From NCBI GenBank assembly GCA_012271225.1, contig JAAXGS010000076.1, forward strand, positions 839-18,649: a stretch of DNA of 17,811 nt, given 5' to 3'. A model generated the notes under the pieces. It saw only the letters and a list, made by a program, of their open reading frames with translations, was not told the origin of the DNA and searched no databases. The translations under genes were made by a program, and so were the position numbers. The DNA comes from Dehalococcoidia bacterium (GTDB lineage: Bacteria > Chloroflexota > Dehalococcoidia > UBA6926). Within the stretch, counting starts at the first letter, position 1, and every line of letters starts with the position of its first letter. This document shows positions 6,228 through 14,607 of this stretch, piece after piece.

Positions 6228-6899
6228 ATGTATGTGATCGTTGCGGGCGGCGGCAAGGTTGGCTTTGCCCTGTCGCAGTCTCTTTTGGCGAACGGGCATG
6301 AGGTGCTGTGCATAGAGAAAGACGCGCGCCGCTGCGCCGTCATCGTGGAGGACCTCGGCAGCGCCACCTTTCAGGGGGACTGCTGCGAGGTGAGCGTGCT
6401 GGAGGAGGCGGGGACGGGCAGGGCGCAGGTGTTCGTCGCGGTGACCGGGGATGATGAGGACAACCTCATCGCCTGTCAGGTCGCCAAGCGGCGTTTTCAT
6501 GTGCCGCGCACCGTGGCCCGGATCAATGATCCAAAGAACCGGGAGATCTTCAGCATCCTTGGCGTTGACGCCACCGTGAACTCCACGGACGTGATCATGT
6601 CCCAGATTGCGCAGGAGATGCCGACGCATCCCCTGACGCAGGTCGTCTCCCTGCGGGGCACCGGGCGTGAGCTGTGCCAGGTTGAGGTGACGGAACGGTC
6701 CCCGCTGTTGGGACAGAGCCTCAACGCCCTTGAGCTGCCGGGGGAGAGCGAGATCATCCTGATTGTCGATCAGGACCGTAAAGTGAGCACGCCGTCATCC
6801 GGAATGAGGCTGCATGCGGGACAGATTGTGCTTGCCGTCACGCGCGGCGAGGATGAGGACGCGCTGAGGGAAGCGCTGGCCGGCGTGGCGCCGGATTAG
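6228..6899 (+). CDS. TrkA-like RCK_N + RCK_C potassium transport regulator
   Basis: A 223-residue RCK protein. The Rossmann signature is GGGKVG (7-12) with Glu30 ending the second strand. The RCK_C domain begins near residue 140 (TQVVSLRGTGRELCQVEVTE) and ends with a normal LAVTRGEDEDALREAL tail. I choose ATG 6228 because it matches the family N-terminus MYVIVAGGG and lies 4 bases after the preceding stop; a longer reading from 6177 would overlap that gene with unrelated residues. It is the third RCK regulator in the window, and no second channel gene is present nearby. Confidence 0.9.
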   Translation: MYVIVAGGGKVGFALSQSLLANGHEVLCIEKDARRCAVIVEDLGSATFQGDCCEVSVLEEAGTGRAQVFVAVTGDDEDNLIACQVAKRRFHVPRTVARINDPKNREIFSILGVDATVNSTDVIMSQIAQEMPTHPLTQVVSLRGTGRELCQVEVTERSPLLGQSLNALELPGESEIILIVDQDRKVSTPSSGMRLHAGQIVLAVTRGEDEDALREALAGVAPD

Positions 6900-6921
6900 G
6901 CGCGGAACCGTTCCAAAACGA

Positions 6922-6952
6922 ACGGACCCCCGCCCTTTGGGCGGGGTTCCGT
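6922..6952. terminator. Strong bidirectional terminator-like hairpin between convergent genes
   Basis: CCCCGCCC-TTT-GGGCGGGG (6928-6946) forms an 8-bp all-GC stem. It is extended after one C-T mismatch by five more pairs (ACGGA 6922-6926 with TCCGT 6948-6952). It lies 22 bases after the plus-strand trkA stop and about 30 bases from the end of the convergent YtxH-like gene, exactly where a shared terminator belongs. T-richness beyond the stem is slight. Confidence 0.75.
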
Positions 6953-6981
6953 CATCGTTCTGGCGTGTGGAACGAACGAAA

Positions 6982-7284
6982 CTAGGTCGCGGGGGAATGA
7001 GGCCCATCGCCGCGCGTGTGGCGGATCCAGTCCTGCATCTCCTGGCCCGCCCGCATGGCCGCGTCGCGTCCCTCGGCAATCGCGTCACGCAGGGCCTCAT
7101 TGCTGGTCTCACCGAGGTTGCGCGCCCGCTCTCGCAGGCCAAGCGTCCGGCTCCGAATATCGGCTCGGGACTCTGAGCCGGACTGGGGCGTGAACAGAAT
7201 GCCGAGCACCACCCCAACAATCGCCCCGGACACAATTCCCAACAGGAACGTCAGGGCGTTTCCGTTATCTTCCCGATCAATCAT
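6982..7284 (-). CDS. YtxH-domain-like small membrane protein
   Basis: A 100-residue protein with one N-terminal membrane helix (LTFLLGIVSGAIVGVVLGILF, about residues 10-30), followed by the typical FTPQSGSESRADIRSRT junction (compare LLAPKSGKETR in YtxH proteins) and an amphipathic, charged C-terminal helix (RERARNLGETSNEALRDAIAEGRDAAMRAGQ). Family members are poorly characterised and often linked to general stress. I choose ATG 7284, giving MIDREDNGN, because GGGGAG lies about 7 bases upstream; an upstream ATG at 7347 would add 21 residues with no such site. Confidence 0.8.
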   Translation of the reverse strand: MIDREDNGNALTFLLGIVSGAIVGVVLGILFTPQSGSESRADIRSRTLGLRERARNLGETSNEALRDAIAEGRDAAMRAGQEMQDWIRHTRGDGPHSPAT

Positions 7285-7335
7285 CGCGCTGCTCCCCGCC
7301 CGGGTGTCTCGCCGTCTCGCCGGGCTTTTGAACCC

Positions 7336-7341
7336 AGTATA
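7336..7341 (-). promoter_or_regulatory. Possible -10 box (TATACT) for the YtxH-like gene
   Basis: On the minus strand TATACT (7341 to 7336) lies about 50 bases before the ATG at 7284, within a short AT-rich patch (7341-7360) that stands out in this GC-rich DNA. No convincing -35 hexamer is seen at the right distance. Confidence 0.3.
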
Positions 7342-7472
7342 GAACAATTTTAAAGAAGATGCTCGAAGGTTGGCCGCAACCCGGGCCGATAGGAGATGAA
7401 AGACAGCCAGTCGTATTGGGCGGAATGCTCAAGCGTTCGGGGGCAATCCAAGCCGATGAGACCTGAGTGGCG

Positions 7473-7754
7473 TCAACCTCTGCGCCGCTGCCCAAACCTC
7501 CGCAGGACGCGAGCGCCCTGGCGGATGCCGCTGTAGAAACTGATCACCGGAACGGCCGGCTTGATGATGGCGTCCGTCACAAGGCGAGTCGACGTCCTCA
7601 CATCGCCCGTTGTTCCGCGCAGATTCACAAGGACGGGCTTGACGGCGCGATAGAGCCCGACGGCGACGAAGATGATCGCGAGAAAAGCGATGATGCCAAG
7701 CACGCCCCAGACGATGATGATGATGTCACGAATGATCGCAATAACGTCGGTCAA
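7473..7754 (-). CDS. Small single-helix membrane protein of unknown function
   Basis: A 93-residue protein with one long N-terminal membrane helix (about residues 4-35, very rich in Ile and Val). An amphipathic segment follows (VNLRGTTGDVRTSTRLVTDAI), then a basic tail ending RRFGQRRRG. The layout resembles DUF948-type membrane proteins that often sit next to YtxH proteins, and a YtxH-like gene follows here, but I cannot fix the family by eye. The start is a TTG at 7754 with GGAG 7 bases upstream. It lies between the DUF2298 fusion gene and the YtxH-like gene on the same strand. Confidence 0.7.
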   Translation of the reverse strand: MTDVIAIIRDIIIIVWGVLGIIAFLAIIFVAVGLYRAVKPVLVNLRGTTGDVRTSTRLVTDAIIKPAVPVISFYSGIRQGARVLRRFGQRRRG

Positions 7755-7830
7755 GGAAGTACTCCGCAGGTGTGCTCGCCCAGTTAGTATTGGACATCAC
7801 CCCGTGAATTGCCAGATGCGGAGCGGCGGA

Positions 7831-10800
7831 TCATGCCGGCAGCACGCTGTAGATCCGCACGCCGGGGTTCTCATACGCAAGGCTCAGGCGTGGATGCCGC
7901 TCCAGCGCGGCGACGGTCCCGGGAGCGTAGTAAGCCCTCTCCGTCTGCCCAACCAGGACGTACCCCACGTCATACCGATCCAGAATCTCACTGATGACCA
8001 GCGGGGAGCCGGAAGCGTAGAGGAGAATCACGTCGCGCTGCCGCGCCTCTATGGATTCCTCCGCAATGCCGATGCCCCGCTGCTGCGTCTGGTGCCAGGG
8101 CCAGCCGATAATCACCGGCAGCCCCGCGTACACCGCCGCGCGCGACTGTATCCGGAAATAGGGCGAGTCATCCGGCCCCATCGGCAGTCCGGCCTCCGCG
8201 ATGACGGGCAGGCCCCGCGCGTTGCCCCGAAGCCAGAGCAGGGCGTCCCGCTCATGCCGCAGCGTGATCTCCGTCGCGTGGATGTCCGGATAGGACCCGT
8301 CCTGCATGAAGGCCATGCCGTCCAGCGTCAGGTCGATGCCGGTGTCAATCCGATCCGCGAGCCGATCCCGCGTGCCGAGCACCGGATAGATGGACACGGC
8401 AAGGATCACGATTGCCAGCCCGCCGTAGAACGGCAGGCGGTAGATCCGGCTGATTCCGGGCATCCTGATCGCGCCTGCCCCCGGCCTGATGAGCCACCAC
8501 AACAGGTACGCGCCGGAGATGCCCAGGAGAATCCACGCCTGCAGGTACACGCGGAAGATCGTGTTCATCCGCGCCAGATGATCCTGCACGGCGACGACGT
8601 CAACGGCGGCAATCAGCCCAAAGGCAAGCGCCGCCGCCCCCCAGGCGAGCCGCAGCGGCAGGGAAATCCGTGATGACATCGTGAGCAGTGCCGCCGCCAG
8701 CGCAATCACCCCCGTCAGGGCGGTGTTTCCGTATCCCGCGATGAACATCAGCGCCGCGCCAATCACAAGCGCGCCGCCTCCAATCGTCCAGCTTGTTCTG
8801 ACCATGAACACGCGGCCGCTGTCGCCCGCGGGCCACAGGCGGGCGCGCGCATCCCGCAGGATCGTGCAGATGCCGGCGTCGCGCAGGCCCAACGCCAGGG
8901 CGGCGCCGGGACGCAGTGAAACAATCACGATGAGGAGCGGAAGGCCGAAGATGGCGGCCATGGACCGGATCGGCGTCTGCTCATGACTCATGACGATCTC
9001 CGTGTAGAAGGCCGCATTTGTCGCGTGATAGGGCGCAAAGAGCAGGACGCTCACAAGAAGAAGCGCCGCCGCCGCGCCTCCCCCCCATTTGAGAGCAACG
9101 GCGATGCGGTCGCCGCGGGCCAGACGCGCGACGGTGATTGTGGCGATCGCCGCGAACAGATACGTGGGATAGTCCCAGGAATGCGCCGCAAAGAGCGCGC
9201 CGAGTGTCAGGGCGAGCGCGCCGAAGGGCAGGAGCAGGGACAGACGATGCCGCCGGGAGTGGATTGCGAGCGCAACGGCCAGGCTCAGCCCCAGCGCGAG
9301 CAGCGCGAAGGGCATTGCGAATACGTGCGCGTGCGGATCCGCGAATAGAAACGAGAAGAACGGGAACTCCGTGATGCTCAGGGTGCCCGGCACGTCGATC
9401 ATGCGGCTTGAGCGCCAGTAATCGAAATCTCCCCCCGTCAGGGCGGACCCGGCCGCGAGAATGGCCTCGATGACCCCGCCGCCGTCCGCGCCCGCAAGCG
9501 CGGCGCGTGCCTCCCGAATGGCGGACGCGCCAACCTGCAGCAGGCCATCGAGATTCCCGGCAATGCCAACCATGAGCCCGGCGGCAACACCGACGAACAA
9601 TGACCCCACGCCCGGCAATCGGGATGTTCCGATGCGTCTGATCGTCGCTTCGGTAAGGTTGACGCCAATGGAAACCACGCCGCAGACGGTCAGCGTCCAG
9701 AACAGGGGAATCGCCAGATTGACCGCGTATTCAGGCACGGCGCCCGTGAGTCGAATGAGCGCCGCGACAATGAAATGCCCAAAGTAGTAGTAGTTGAGAT
9801 GCCCCCCCGCGAACCAGGGGTCATAGGGCGGCATGAAGGATGAGCGCGCAACGGCGGTCAGGTAGGAGACGTCCATCGGCTTCTCGCCGCCGCGGTAGGG
9901 GTGCCAGAGGTCCGGATTGGCCGCGCGCAGCGCCGCAAGCGCAAGAAAGAGCGCAAGAAAAAACACCTCGCAGGTCAGGAGCCACCGCCACCGAAGGCGT
10001 ATCAGCGTCAGGAGTTCCCTTCGTGTTCGGTAGGCCACAAGGGCGGAGGCCGCGGCGAGGACGCACACGGCCGCAAGCACGCTCACACGGGAGAACGGCA
10101 TGATCTGCAGTGAGGCCGGCAACCAGGACAGATAGCCCACAATCAGCAGGGACAGCGCCTTGCCCGGCAGGTAGCCGTGATCGGGCAGGGGGCGGAAGAC
10201 GCGCGTCGCCAGGGGAAAACCCGCGAGGGCGATGCCCTGCACGGCAAGAAGCCAGAACAGGATCTCGATTCCGGAGCCGCGTCCGGTGACCGGCAGCATA
10301 TCCGTCCACGTCCCCCCCGCGTCCTGCGCCACCGCCAGGTCCGCGCTCATCAGCAGTGAGGGGGCTGAGGACCGCCCATCGTCCTGCGGCGCCGCGGGGA
10401 GGCCCGCCGAGAGCATCCGCGCGATCTCATCCGGGGGCAGCGCGGTTACCCTGCGGAACAGGATGGGTTTGGGGCGTTCGTAGACCGTGAAGCTCTCATC
10501 CGCCGGGCCGAGATTGAGAACCAGGCCGGGCGTTCCGCCGTCGATGAGCGCGGGTGACGACACCTCGAAACCCAGATGGCGGATCGTCTCATTCATGAAC
10601 GACACGCCAAGCAGCGCGGGATAGGCGGTTTCAACGCGCTCAACCTCGAAACCCAGCCGCCCGCTGAACAGGCCCTCGTAGTACGCCCGCATCACGGGGA
10701 ACCGCTCCGGAAACCGCGTGACGGAGCCGTAGCCCCGGTTGCTGAACATGTAGATGTACTCGGACCGGCCCAACACATCCGTCAGGTGTTCAACCTTTCC

Positions 10801-12165
10801 GGGATTGTCGGGCCAATAGACCTCCACGTCCGTGGCGGCGTAGAGTTCCTCGCCGGGGAACCGTTGATCCCACGCCTCCGTCGCAATCGTTGCGCCCGAA
10901 GTCACGTTCCCCCGAATCCATTCGCCCATCCGGTCGACGGGATGTACCCCGCCGAACACCGTCGTCAGGGCAAGCGCGTAGAACGCCGTGGGGACGATGA
11001 CCAGGCCCGCCAGCGTCATTGCTGCCCAGCCCCCGGGCCGTCCGAGCCGCGCAAGCAAACCCATGGCGCTGATGACGGCAAACGCGGCGGCGATACAGAG
11101 CACGGGGTAGAGGGGCAGGAGATAGCGCATGAATTTGACCTGCTGCGCGCCGAGCCAGAGAAACGGGATGAGCAGGCTCAGGATGAGCATTGTCTCTACA
11201 AGGTCGCGGCGTTTCCCGGCCGCGCGCGAGCCGATCAGCGCGGCGCCCGTGAGCGCCGCGATCCCCAGCGGCGCGCCCAGCCCCCACACGATGACGTTGC
11301 GCAGATGGTAGGTCCACGGCGCGGTGTCGATGTACTGAATGGTGAACGGCAGTTCAACCGCGCCGCCGGCCATCTGCGCCTGCTGCCAGACGTCGGCTGA
11401 ATAGGTGGCCCAATCGATGAGCGCGTACGGTTGCCCGACGAGAAAAGCGGCAAGCGTCAGCAGCCCCGCCGTCATGGCCTGCCTCAGCGCGCGCCGCGCC
11501 GCGCCCCCGTCCTCCGCGTTCCTGGCCGCGGTCCACAGAAAGGCCAGCCATGCAAAGACCGCGGGCAGCGCAAAGACGATGGCTGTCGCCTTTGTCGCGA
11601 CGGCCATGCCGAGCAGGATGCCGGCAAGGTATCCCATCCGTGGATTCCGCGACCGCAGGAAGGAGATGGACGTCAGCAGGCTGGCGATCAACAGCGTGGT
11701 CATCAGGGGATCGACGGTGTAGTAGTGGCTCAACTGAATTGGCAGGGCGGCAAGGGCATAGAACGCCGCGGCCAGGAAGCCGATCAGCGGGCCGTAGACC
11801 GTGCGGCCAATCCGCGCAATGAGAATGACGGTGACGGTGTCCGCGGCGCCGGACGCCGCGCGCCACAGCACGTGCCGCGACGGAACGATATCGTTCAGTT
11901 CACGCAGCAGATCGCCAAGCCATCCGATTGCCGCCAGCAGAATGAGGGGCAGTGATCCGTAATTGAACCAGCCGGGGTTGAGTGGACTCTCCGGCGAGAA
12001 GAACTCGCCCAGGGAGCGGGGCAGGCCGAGTGATGTGGTGAAGGACTCTATCGGCCACTCATCCGGGTGAAAGTTGCCCCAATCGAGGCCGTACAGCCTG
12101 AGGCCGAGCGCGAGCGCGGCCAGACCCGCGTACGGGGTCAGAGTCCGGAAACGGAGGGCAGACAA
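7831..12165 (-). CDS. Giant polytopic membrane protein: GT39-like glycosyltransferase fused to DUF2298 (Chlor_Arch_YYY)
   Basis: A 1444-residue integral membrane protein. The N-terminal part (about 1-600) looks like a GT-C fold glycosyltransferase of the PMT/ArnT (family 39) group: the first membrane helix is followed by NFHPDEWPIESF, whose Asp35-Glu36 is the usual catalytic position of such lipid-phosphosugar-dependent enzymes, and then many membrane helices. A second helical module from about 640 carries the DUF2298 signature blocks: GGEKPMD (about 764), LNYYYFGH (about 792), ITEFPFFSFLFADPHAHV (about 932-950) and AHSWDYPTY (about 1000). A soluble C-terminal domain follows (about 1290-1444). 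It probably makes a cell-envelope glycoconjugate; donor and acceptor are unknown. The start is a TTG with no clear ribosome site, and a stop lies six codons upstream in frame, so the true start could only be slightly later. Confidence 0.88.
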   Translation of the reverse strand: MSALRFRTLTPYAGLAALALGLRLYGLDWGNFHPDEWPIESFTTSLGLPRSLGEFFSPESPLNPGWFNYGSLPLILLAAIGWLGDLLRELNDIVPSRHVLWRAASGAADTVTVILIARIGRTVYGPLIGFLAAAFYALAALPIQLSHYYTVDPLMTTLLIASLLTSISFLRSRNPRMGYLAGILLGMAVATKATAIVFALPAVFAWLAFLWTAARNAEDGGAARRALRQAMTAGLLTLAAFLVGQPYALIDWATYSADVWQQAQMAGGAVELPFTIQYIDTAPWTYHLRNVIVWGLGAPLGIAALTGAALIGSRAAGKRRDLVETMLILSLLIPFLWLGAQQVKFMRYLLPLYPVLCIAAAFAVISAMGLLARLGRPGGWAAMTLAGLVIVPTAFYALALTTVFGGVHPVDRMGEWIRGNVTSGATIATEAWDQRFPGEELYAATDVEVYWPDNPGKVEHLTDVLGRSEYIYMFSNRGYGSVTRFPERFPVMRAYYEGLFSGRLGFEVERVETAYPALLGVSFMNETIRHLGFEVSSPALIDGGTPGLVLNLGPADESFTVYERPKPILFRRVTALPPDEIARMLSAGLPAAPQDDGRSSAPSLLMSADLAVAQDAGGTWTDMLPVTGRGSGIEILFWLLAVQGIALAGFPLATRVFRPLPDHGYLPGKALSLLIVGYLSWLPASLQIMPFSRVSVLAAVCVLAAASALVAYRTRRELLTLIRLRWRWLLTCEVFFLALFLALAALRAANPDLWHPYRGGEKPMDVSYLTAVARSSFMPPYDPWFAGGHLNYYYFGHFIVAALIRLTGAVPEYAVNLAIPLFWTLTVCGVVSIGVNLTEATIRRIGTSRLPGVGSLFVGVAAGLMVGIAGNLDGLLQVGASAIREARAALAGADGGGVIEAILAAGSALTGGDFDYWRSSRMIDVPGTLSITEFPFFSFLFADPHAHVFAMPFALLALGLSLAVALAIHSRRHRLSLLLPFGALALTLGALFAAHSWDYPTYLFAAIATITVARLARGDRIAVALKWGGGAAAALLLVSVLLFAPYHATNAAFYTEIVMSHEQTPIRSMAAIFGLPLLIVIVSLRPGAALALGLRDAGICTILRDARARLWPAGDSGRVFMVRTSWTIGGGALVIGAALMFIAGYGNTALTGVIALAAALLTMSSRISLPLRLAWGAAALAFGLIAAVDVVAVQDHLARMNTIFRVYLQAWILLGISGAYLLWWLIRPGAGAIRMPGISRIYRLPFYGGLAIVILAVSIYPVLGTRDRLADRIDTGIDLTLDGMAFMQDGSYPDIHATEITLRHERDALLWLRGNARGLPVIAEAGLPMGPDDSPYFRIQSRAAVYAGLPVIIGWPWHQTQQRGIGIAEESIEARQRDVILLYASGSPLVISEILDRYDVGYVLVGQTERAYYAPGTVAALERHPRLSLAYENPGVRIYSVLPA

Positions 12166-12194
12166 TGTTCGACGCGGGACTCAGGCATGCCCGC

Positions 12195-12213
12195 GCCGGC
12201 GGCAGATGCCGGC
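12195..12213 (-). repeat. Short hairpin GCCGGC-N7-GCCGGC after gap
   Basis: Two copies of the 6-base palindrome GCCGGC separated by seven bases lie in the 55-bp gap between the gap stop and the next gene start. It can fold as a 6-bp stem, a possible weak terminator; no T tract follows on the minus strand. Confidence 0.25.
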
Positions 12214-12220
12214 TGTGTCC

Positions 12221-13234
12221 CTAGAGTCCCCTGCGCGCCATGTACTGCGCCAGATCAGCAACCCGGCAACTGTATCCCCATTCATTGTCATACCACGCAA
12301 GCACCTTCACCATGTTGCCCCCGATCACAATCGTTGAGAGCGAATCCAGTATGGCGCTGTGCGGATCCCCGCGAAAATCGGAGCTGACCAGCGGCTCGTC
12401 GGAGACGTCCAGGACGCCCGCCATGGATGACGCGGCGGCCTCACGGTACGCATCGTTGACCTCTTCCGCCGTCGTCTCGCCGTCGATCTCGGCGGTGAAG
12501 TCCACGATCGATACGGTTGTCGTGGGCACGCGGTACGCCAGCCCGTGGATGCGCCCGTTCAACTCCGGCAGGGCGAGTCCAACCGCCCGCGCGGCGCCCG
12601 TGGACGTTGGCACAATGTTGGCCGCAGCCGCGCGCGCCCGCCTCAGATCATCGTGCACCTGATCCAGGATCTTCTGATCGTTCGTGTAGGAATGGATGGT
12701 GGACATCAGCCCCTTGCGCACCGTGAAACGGTCATGCAGCACCTTTGCCACAGGCGCGATGCAGTTCGTGGTACAGGAGGCGTTGGAGATGATGCGGTGG
12801 ACTGACGGGTCATAGCGCTCATCATTGACCCCAAGCACGACGGTCAGGTCCTCATTCTTTGCGGGGGCGGAGATGATGACCTTTCGCGCGCCGCCCTCCA
12901 GGTGCCCCGCGGCCCTGGTGGCGTCCGTAAAGATGCCGGTGGACTCGACAACGATGTCAACGCCGTGATCGCCCCACGGGATTCGGGACGGATCACGCTC
13001 CGCGACCACGGTCACCGTATGGCCGTCGATGGAGATGCCGTCCTCCATTGCCTCGACCGTGCCGGGGAAACGGCCGTACGTGCTGTCATATTTCAGGAGG
13101 TGGCTGTTCGTTTCGGCATCGGTCAGGTCATTGACGGCGACGACTTCAAGGTCATCCGGATGTCTCTCCATCGTGGCCTTCAAAACCTGCCGGCCAATGC
13201 GGCCAAAGCCGTTGATGCCAATTCGAGTCGCCAT
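12221..13234 (-). CDS. gap: Glyceraldehyde-3-phosphate dehydrogenase, type I
   Basis: This cytoplasmic glycolytic enzyme oxidises and phosphorylates glyceraldehyde 3-phosphate to 1,3-bisphosphoglycerate. It has 337 residues, the normal length. The Rossmann start is INGFGRIGRQ (7-16), and AVNDLTDA (33-40) ends strand two with an Asp, favouring NAD. The active-site block is SNASCTTNC with Cys154, and the partner is His181 in STIHSYTNDQ. The C-terminal WYDNEWGYSCRVADLAQYMA is typical. ATG 13234 has an excellent GGAGGGGGA site. It lies 86 bases downstream of enolase on the same strand, with an inverted repeat in between. Confidence 0.97.
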   Translation of the reverse strand: MATRIGINGFGRIGRQVLKATMERHPDDLEVVAVNDLTDAETNSHLLKYDSTYGRFPGTVEAMEDGISIDGHTVTVVAERDPSRIPWGDHGVDIVVESTGIFTDATRAAGHLEGGARKVIISAPAKNEDLTVVLGVNDERYDPSVHRIISNASCTTNCIAPVAKVLHDRFTVRKGLMSTIHSYTNDQKILDQVHDDLRRARAAAANIVPTSTGAARAVGLALPELNGRIHGLAYRVPTTTVSIVDFTAEIDGETTAEEVNDAYREAAASSMAGVLDVSDEPLVSSDFRGDPHSAILDSLSTIVIGGNMVKVLAWYDNEWGYSCRVADLAQYMARRGL

Positions 13235-13272
13235 GGTCCCCCTCCGTGCCGGCGTCCGGCCTCTTCCCCTGT

Positions 13273-13317
13273 CCCTGCGCCGATTCTACAGGATATGACC
13301 CATCCGGCGGCGCAGGG
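13273..13317 (-). promoter_or_regulatory. 10-bp perfect inverted repeat between eno and gap
   Basis: CCCTGCGCCG (13273-13282) and CGGCGCAGGG (13308-13317) are perfect complements separated by 25 bases. Within the spacer GGAT/ATCC can extend the structure past an internal loop. On the minus strand the spacer also holds -10-like TATCCT and TAGAAT. It may be a terminator or attenuator after enolase, or an operator over an internal gap promoter; the sequence does not decide. Confidence 0.5.
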
Positions 13318-13320
13318 CAA

Positions 13321-14607
13321 TCAGCGCGCGCTCCGCGGCAGGTTTGGCGCGCCGTACCGCGCGCCGCGCCCCAGTTGCTCCTCAATGACAAGTAGCCGGT
13401 TGTACTTGGCCGTGCGCTCTGAACGGGCGGGCGCGCCCGACTTAATCTGCCCGGCCCCGGTCGCCACGGCCAGATCCGCAATTGTTGTGTCCTCAGTCTC
13501 GCCGGACCGGTGGCTGATCATCACGCCATAGCCCGCGTTCCGCGCCAGATCGATGACGTCCATCGTTTCCGTCAGCGTGCCGATCTGATTCAGTTTGATC
13601 AGAATCGCATTCGCCGCTCCCTCACGGATGCCGCGCTCCAGAAACTTACGGTTCGTCACGAACAGGTCGTCGCCGACCAGTTGGACCTTGTCGCCAAGTT
13701 CCTGCGTGAGCGTCTGCCACCCGTCCCAATCGTCTTCGGACAGGCCGTCCTCGATGCTGACGAGCGGGTAGGCGGCCGTCCAGTCCCGGTACGTCTCCAC
13801 AAGCTCGTCCGGGGTGACTGCGCGGCCCTCCCGCTCGAGGGCGTAGGCGCCGCCGTCCCGCGCCAGCTCGGTCGCCGCCACGTCCAGCGCCAGGTGGCAA
13901 TCGATGCCCGGACGCAGGCCGGCGTTCTCAACGGCCTGCATGATCAGGTCCGGCGCGGCGCGATTGGACGGCAGTGACGGGGCATAGCCGCCCTCGTCAC
14001 CGATGTTCACGTTATGGCCCTGCGCGCGCAGCAGCGCGCGCAGGGCGTGATAGACCTCCGCGCCCATCCGCAGCGCCTCCGCGAATGTCGGCGCGCCCAG
14101 CGGCGCGAGCATGAACTCCTGAAAATCTGTCGAATCCGCCGCGTGCGCCCCGCCGTTCAGGATGTTGAAGAACGGAACGGGCAGGTGACGGGCGTTGCTG
14201 CCCCCCAGATACCTGTACAGCGGCATGCGCTGAGACGCCGCCGCCGCGCGCGCCACGGCAAGTGAGACGCCCAGAATGGCGTTTGCGCCAAGCCGTCCCT
14301 TGTTGGGCGTGCCGTCGAGATCGATCAGCGTTTGATCAATCATGGCCTGATCGCGGGCGTCCATGGAGAGGATCGCGTCCGTGATCTCCGTCTCGACATT
14401 GGCGGCGGCCTGCAGGACTCCGCGTCCGCCGTAACGAGTGGAGTCGCCGTCGCGGAGTTCAACCGCCTCCATTGCGCCCGTGCTTGCTCCGGATGGCACT
14501 CCCGCCGCGCCCTCTGATCCGTCAGCCAGCCGTGCCGTGACGCGCAGGGTGGGGTTGCCGCGGGAGTCCAGAATCTCCCGCGCCCGCAGGCTCTGAATTG
14601 CGCTCAT
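13321..14607 (-). CDS. eno: Enolase (2-phosphoglycerate dehydratase)
   Basis: Enolase interconverts 2-phosphoglycerate and phosphoenolpyruvate in glycolysis and gluconeogenesis. The protein is 428 residues, full length. Visible features are AREILDSRGNPT (9-20), VPSGASTG (37-44), GDEGGYAP (catalytic Glu206), metal ligands Asp242 in LALD, Glu286 in SIEDG and Asp313 in VGDDLFVTN, the catalytic Lys338 in the signature ILIKLNQIGTLTET, and SHRSGETED (365-373). Its ATG overlaps the stop of the preceding SLOG-like gene in an ATGA junction, so translation is probably coupled. Confidence 0.98.
   Translation of the reverse strand: MSAIQSLRAREILDSRGNPTLRVTARLADGSEGAAGVPSGASTGAMEAVELRDGDSTRYGGRGVLQAAANVETEITDAILSMDARDQAMIDQTLIDLDGTPNKGRLGANAILGVSLAVARAAAASQRMPLYRYLGGSNARHLPVPFFNILNGGAHAADSTDFQEFMLAPLGAPTFAEALRMGAEVYHALRALLRAQGHNVNIGDEGGYAPSLPSNRAAPDLIMQAVENAGLRPGIDCHLALDVAATELARDGGAYALEREGRAVTPDELVETYRDWTAAYPLVSIEDGLSEDDWDGWQTLTQELGDKVQLVGDDLFVTNRKFLERGIREGAANAILIKLNQIGTLTETMDVIDLARNAGYGVMISHRSGETEDTTIADLAVATGAGQIKSGAPARSERTAKYNRLLVIEEQLGRGARYGAPNLPRSAR

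Noticed and set aside
7396..7530. A short plus-strand frame beginning ATGAAAGACAGC behind AGGAG
   Set aside because: The AGGAG touches the ATG with no spacing, and the frame runs antisense into the small membrane protein gene, so it is not supported.
7672..8673. A 333-residue plus-strand reading frame
   Set aside because: It is antisense to the DUF2298 fusion gene and the small membrane protein and has no recognisable domain.
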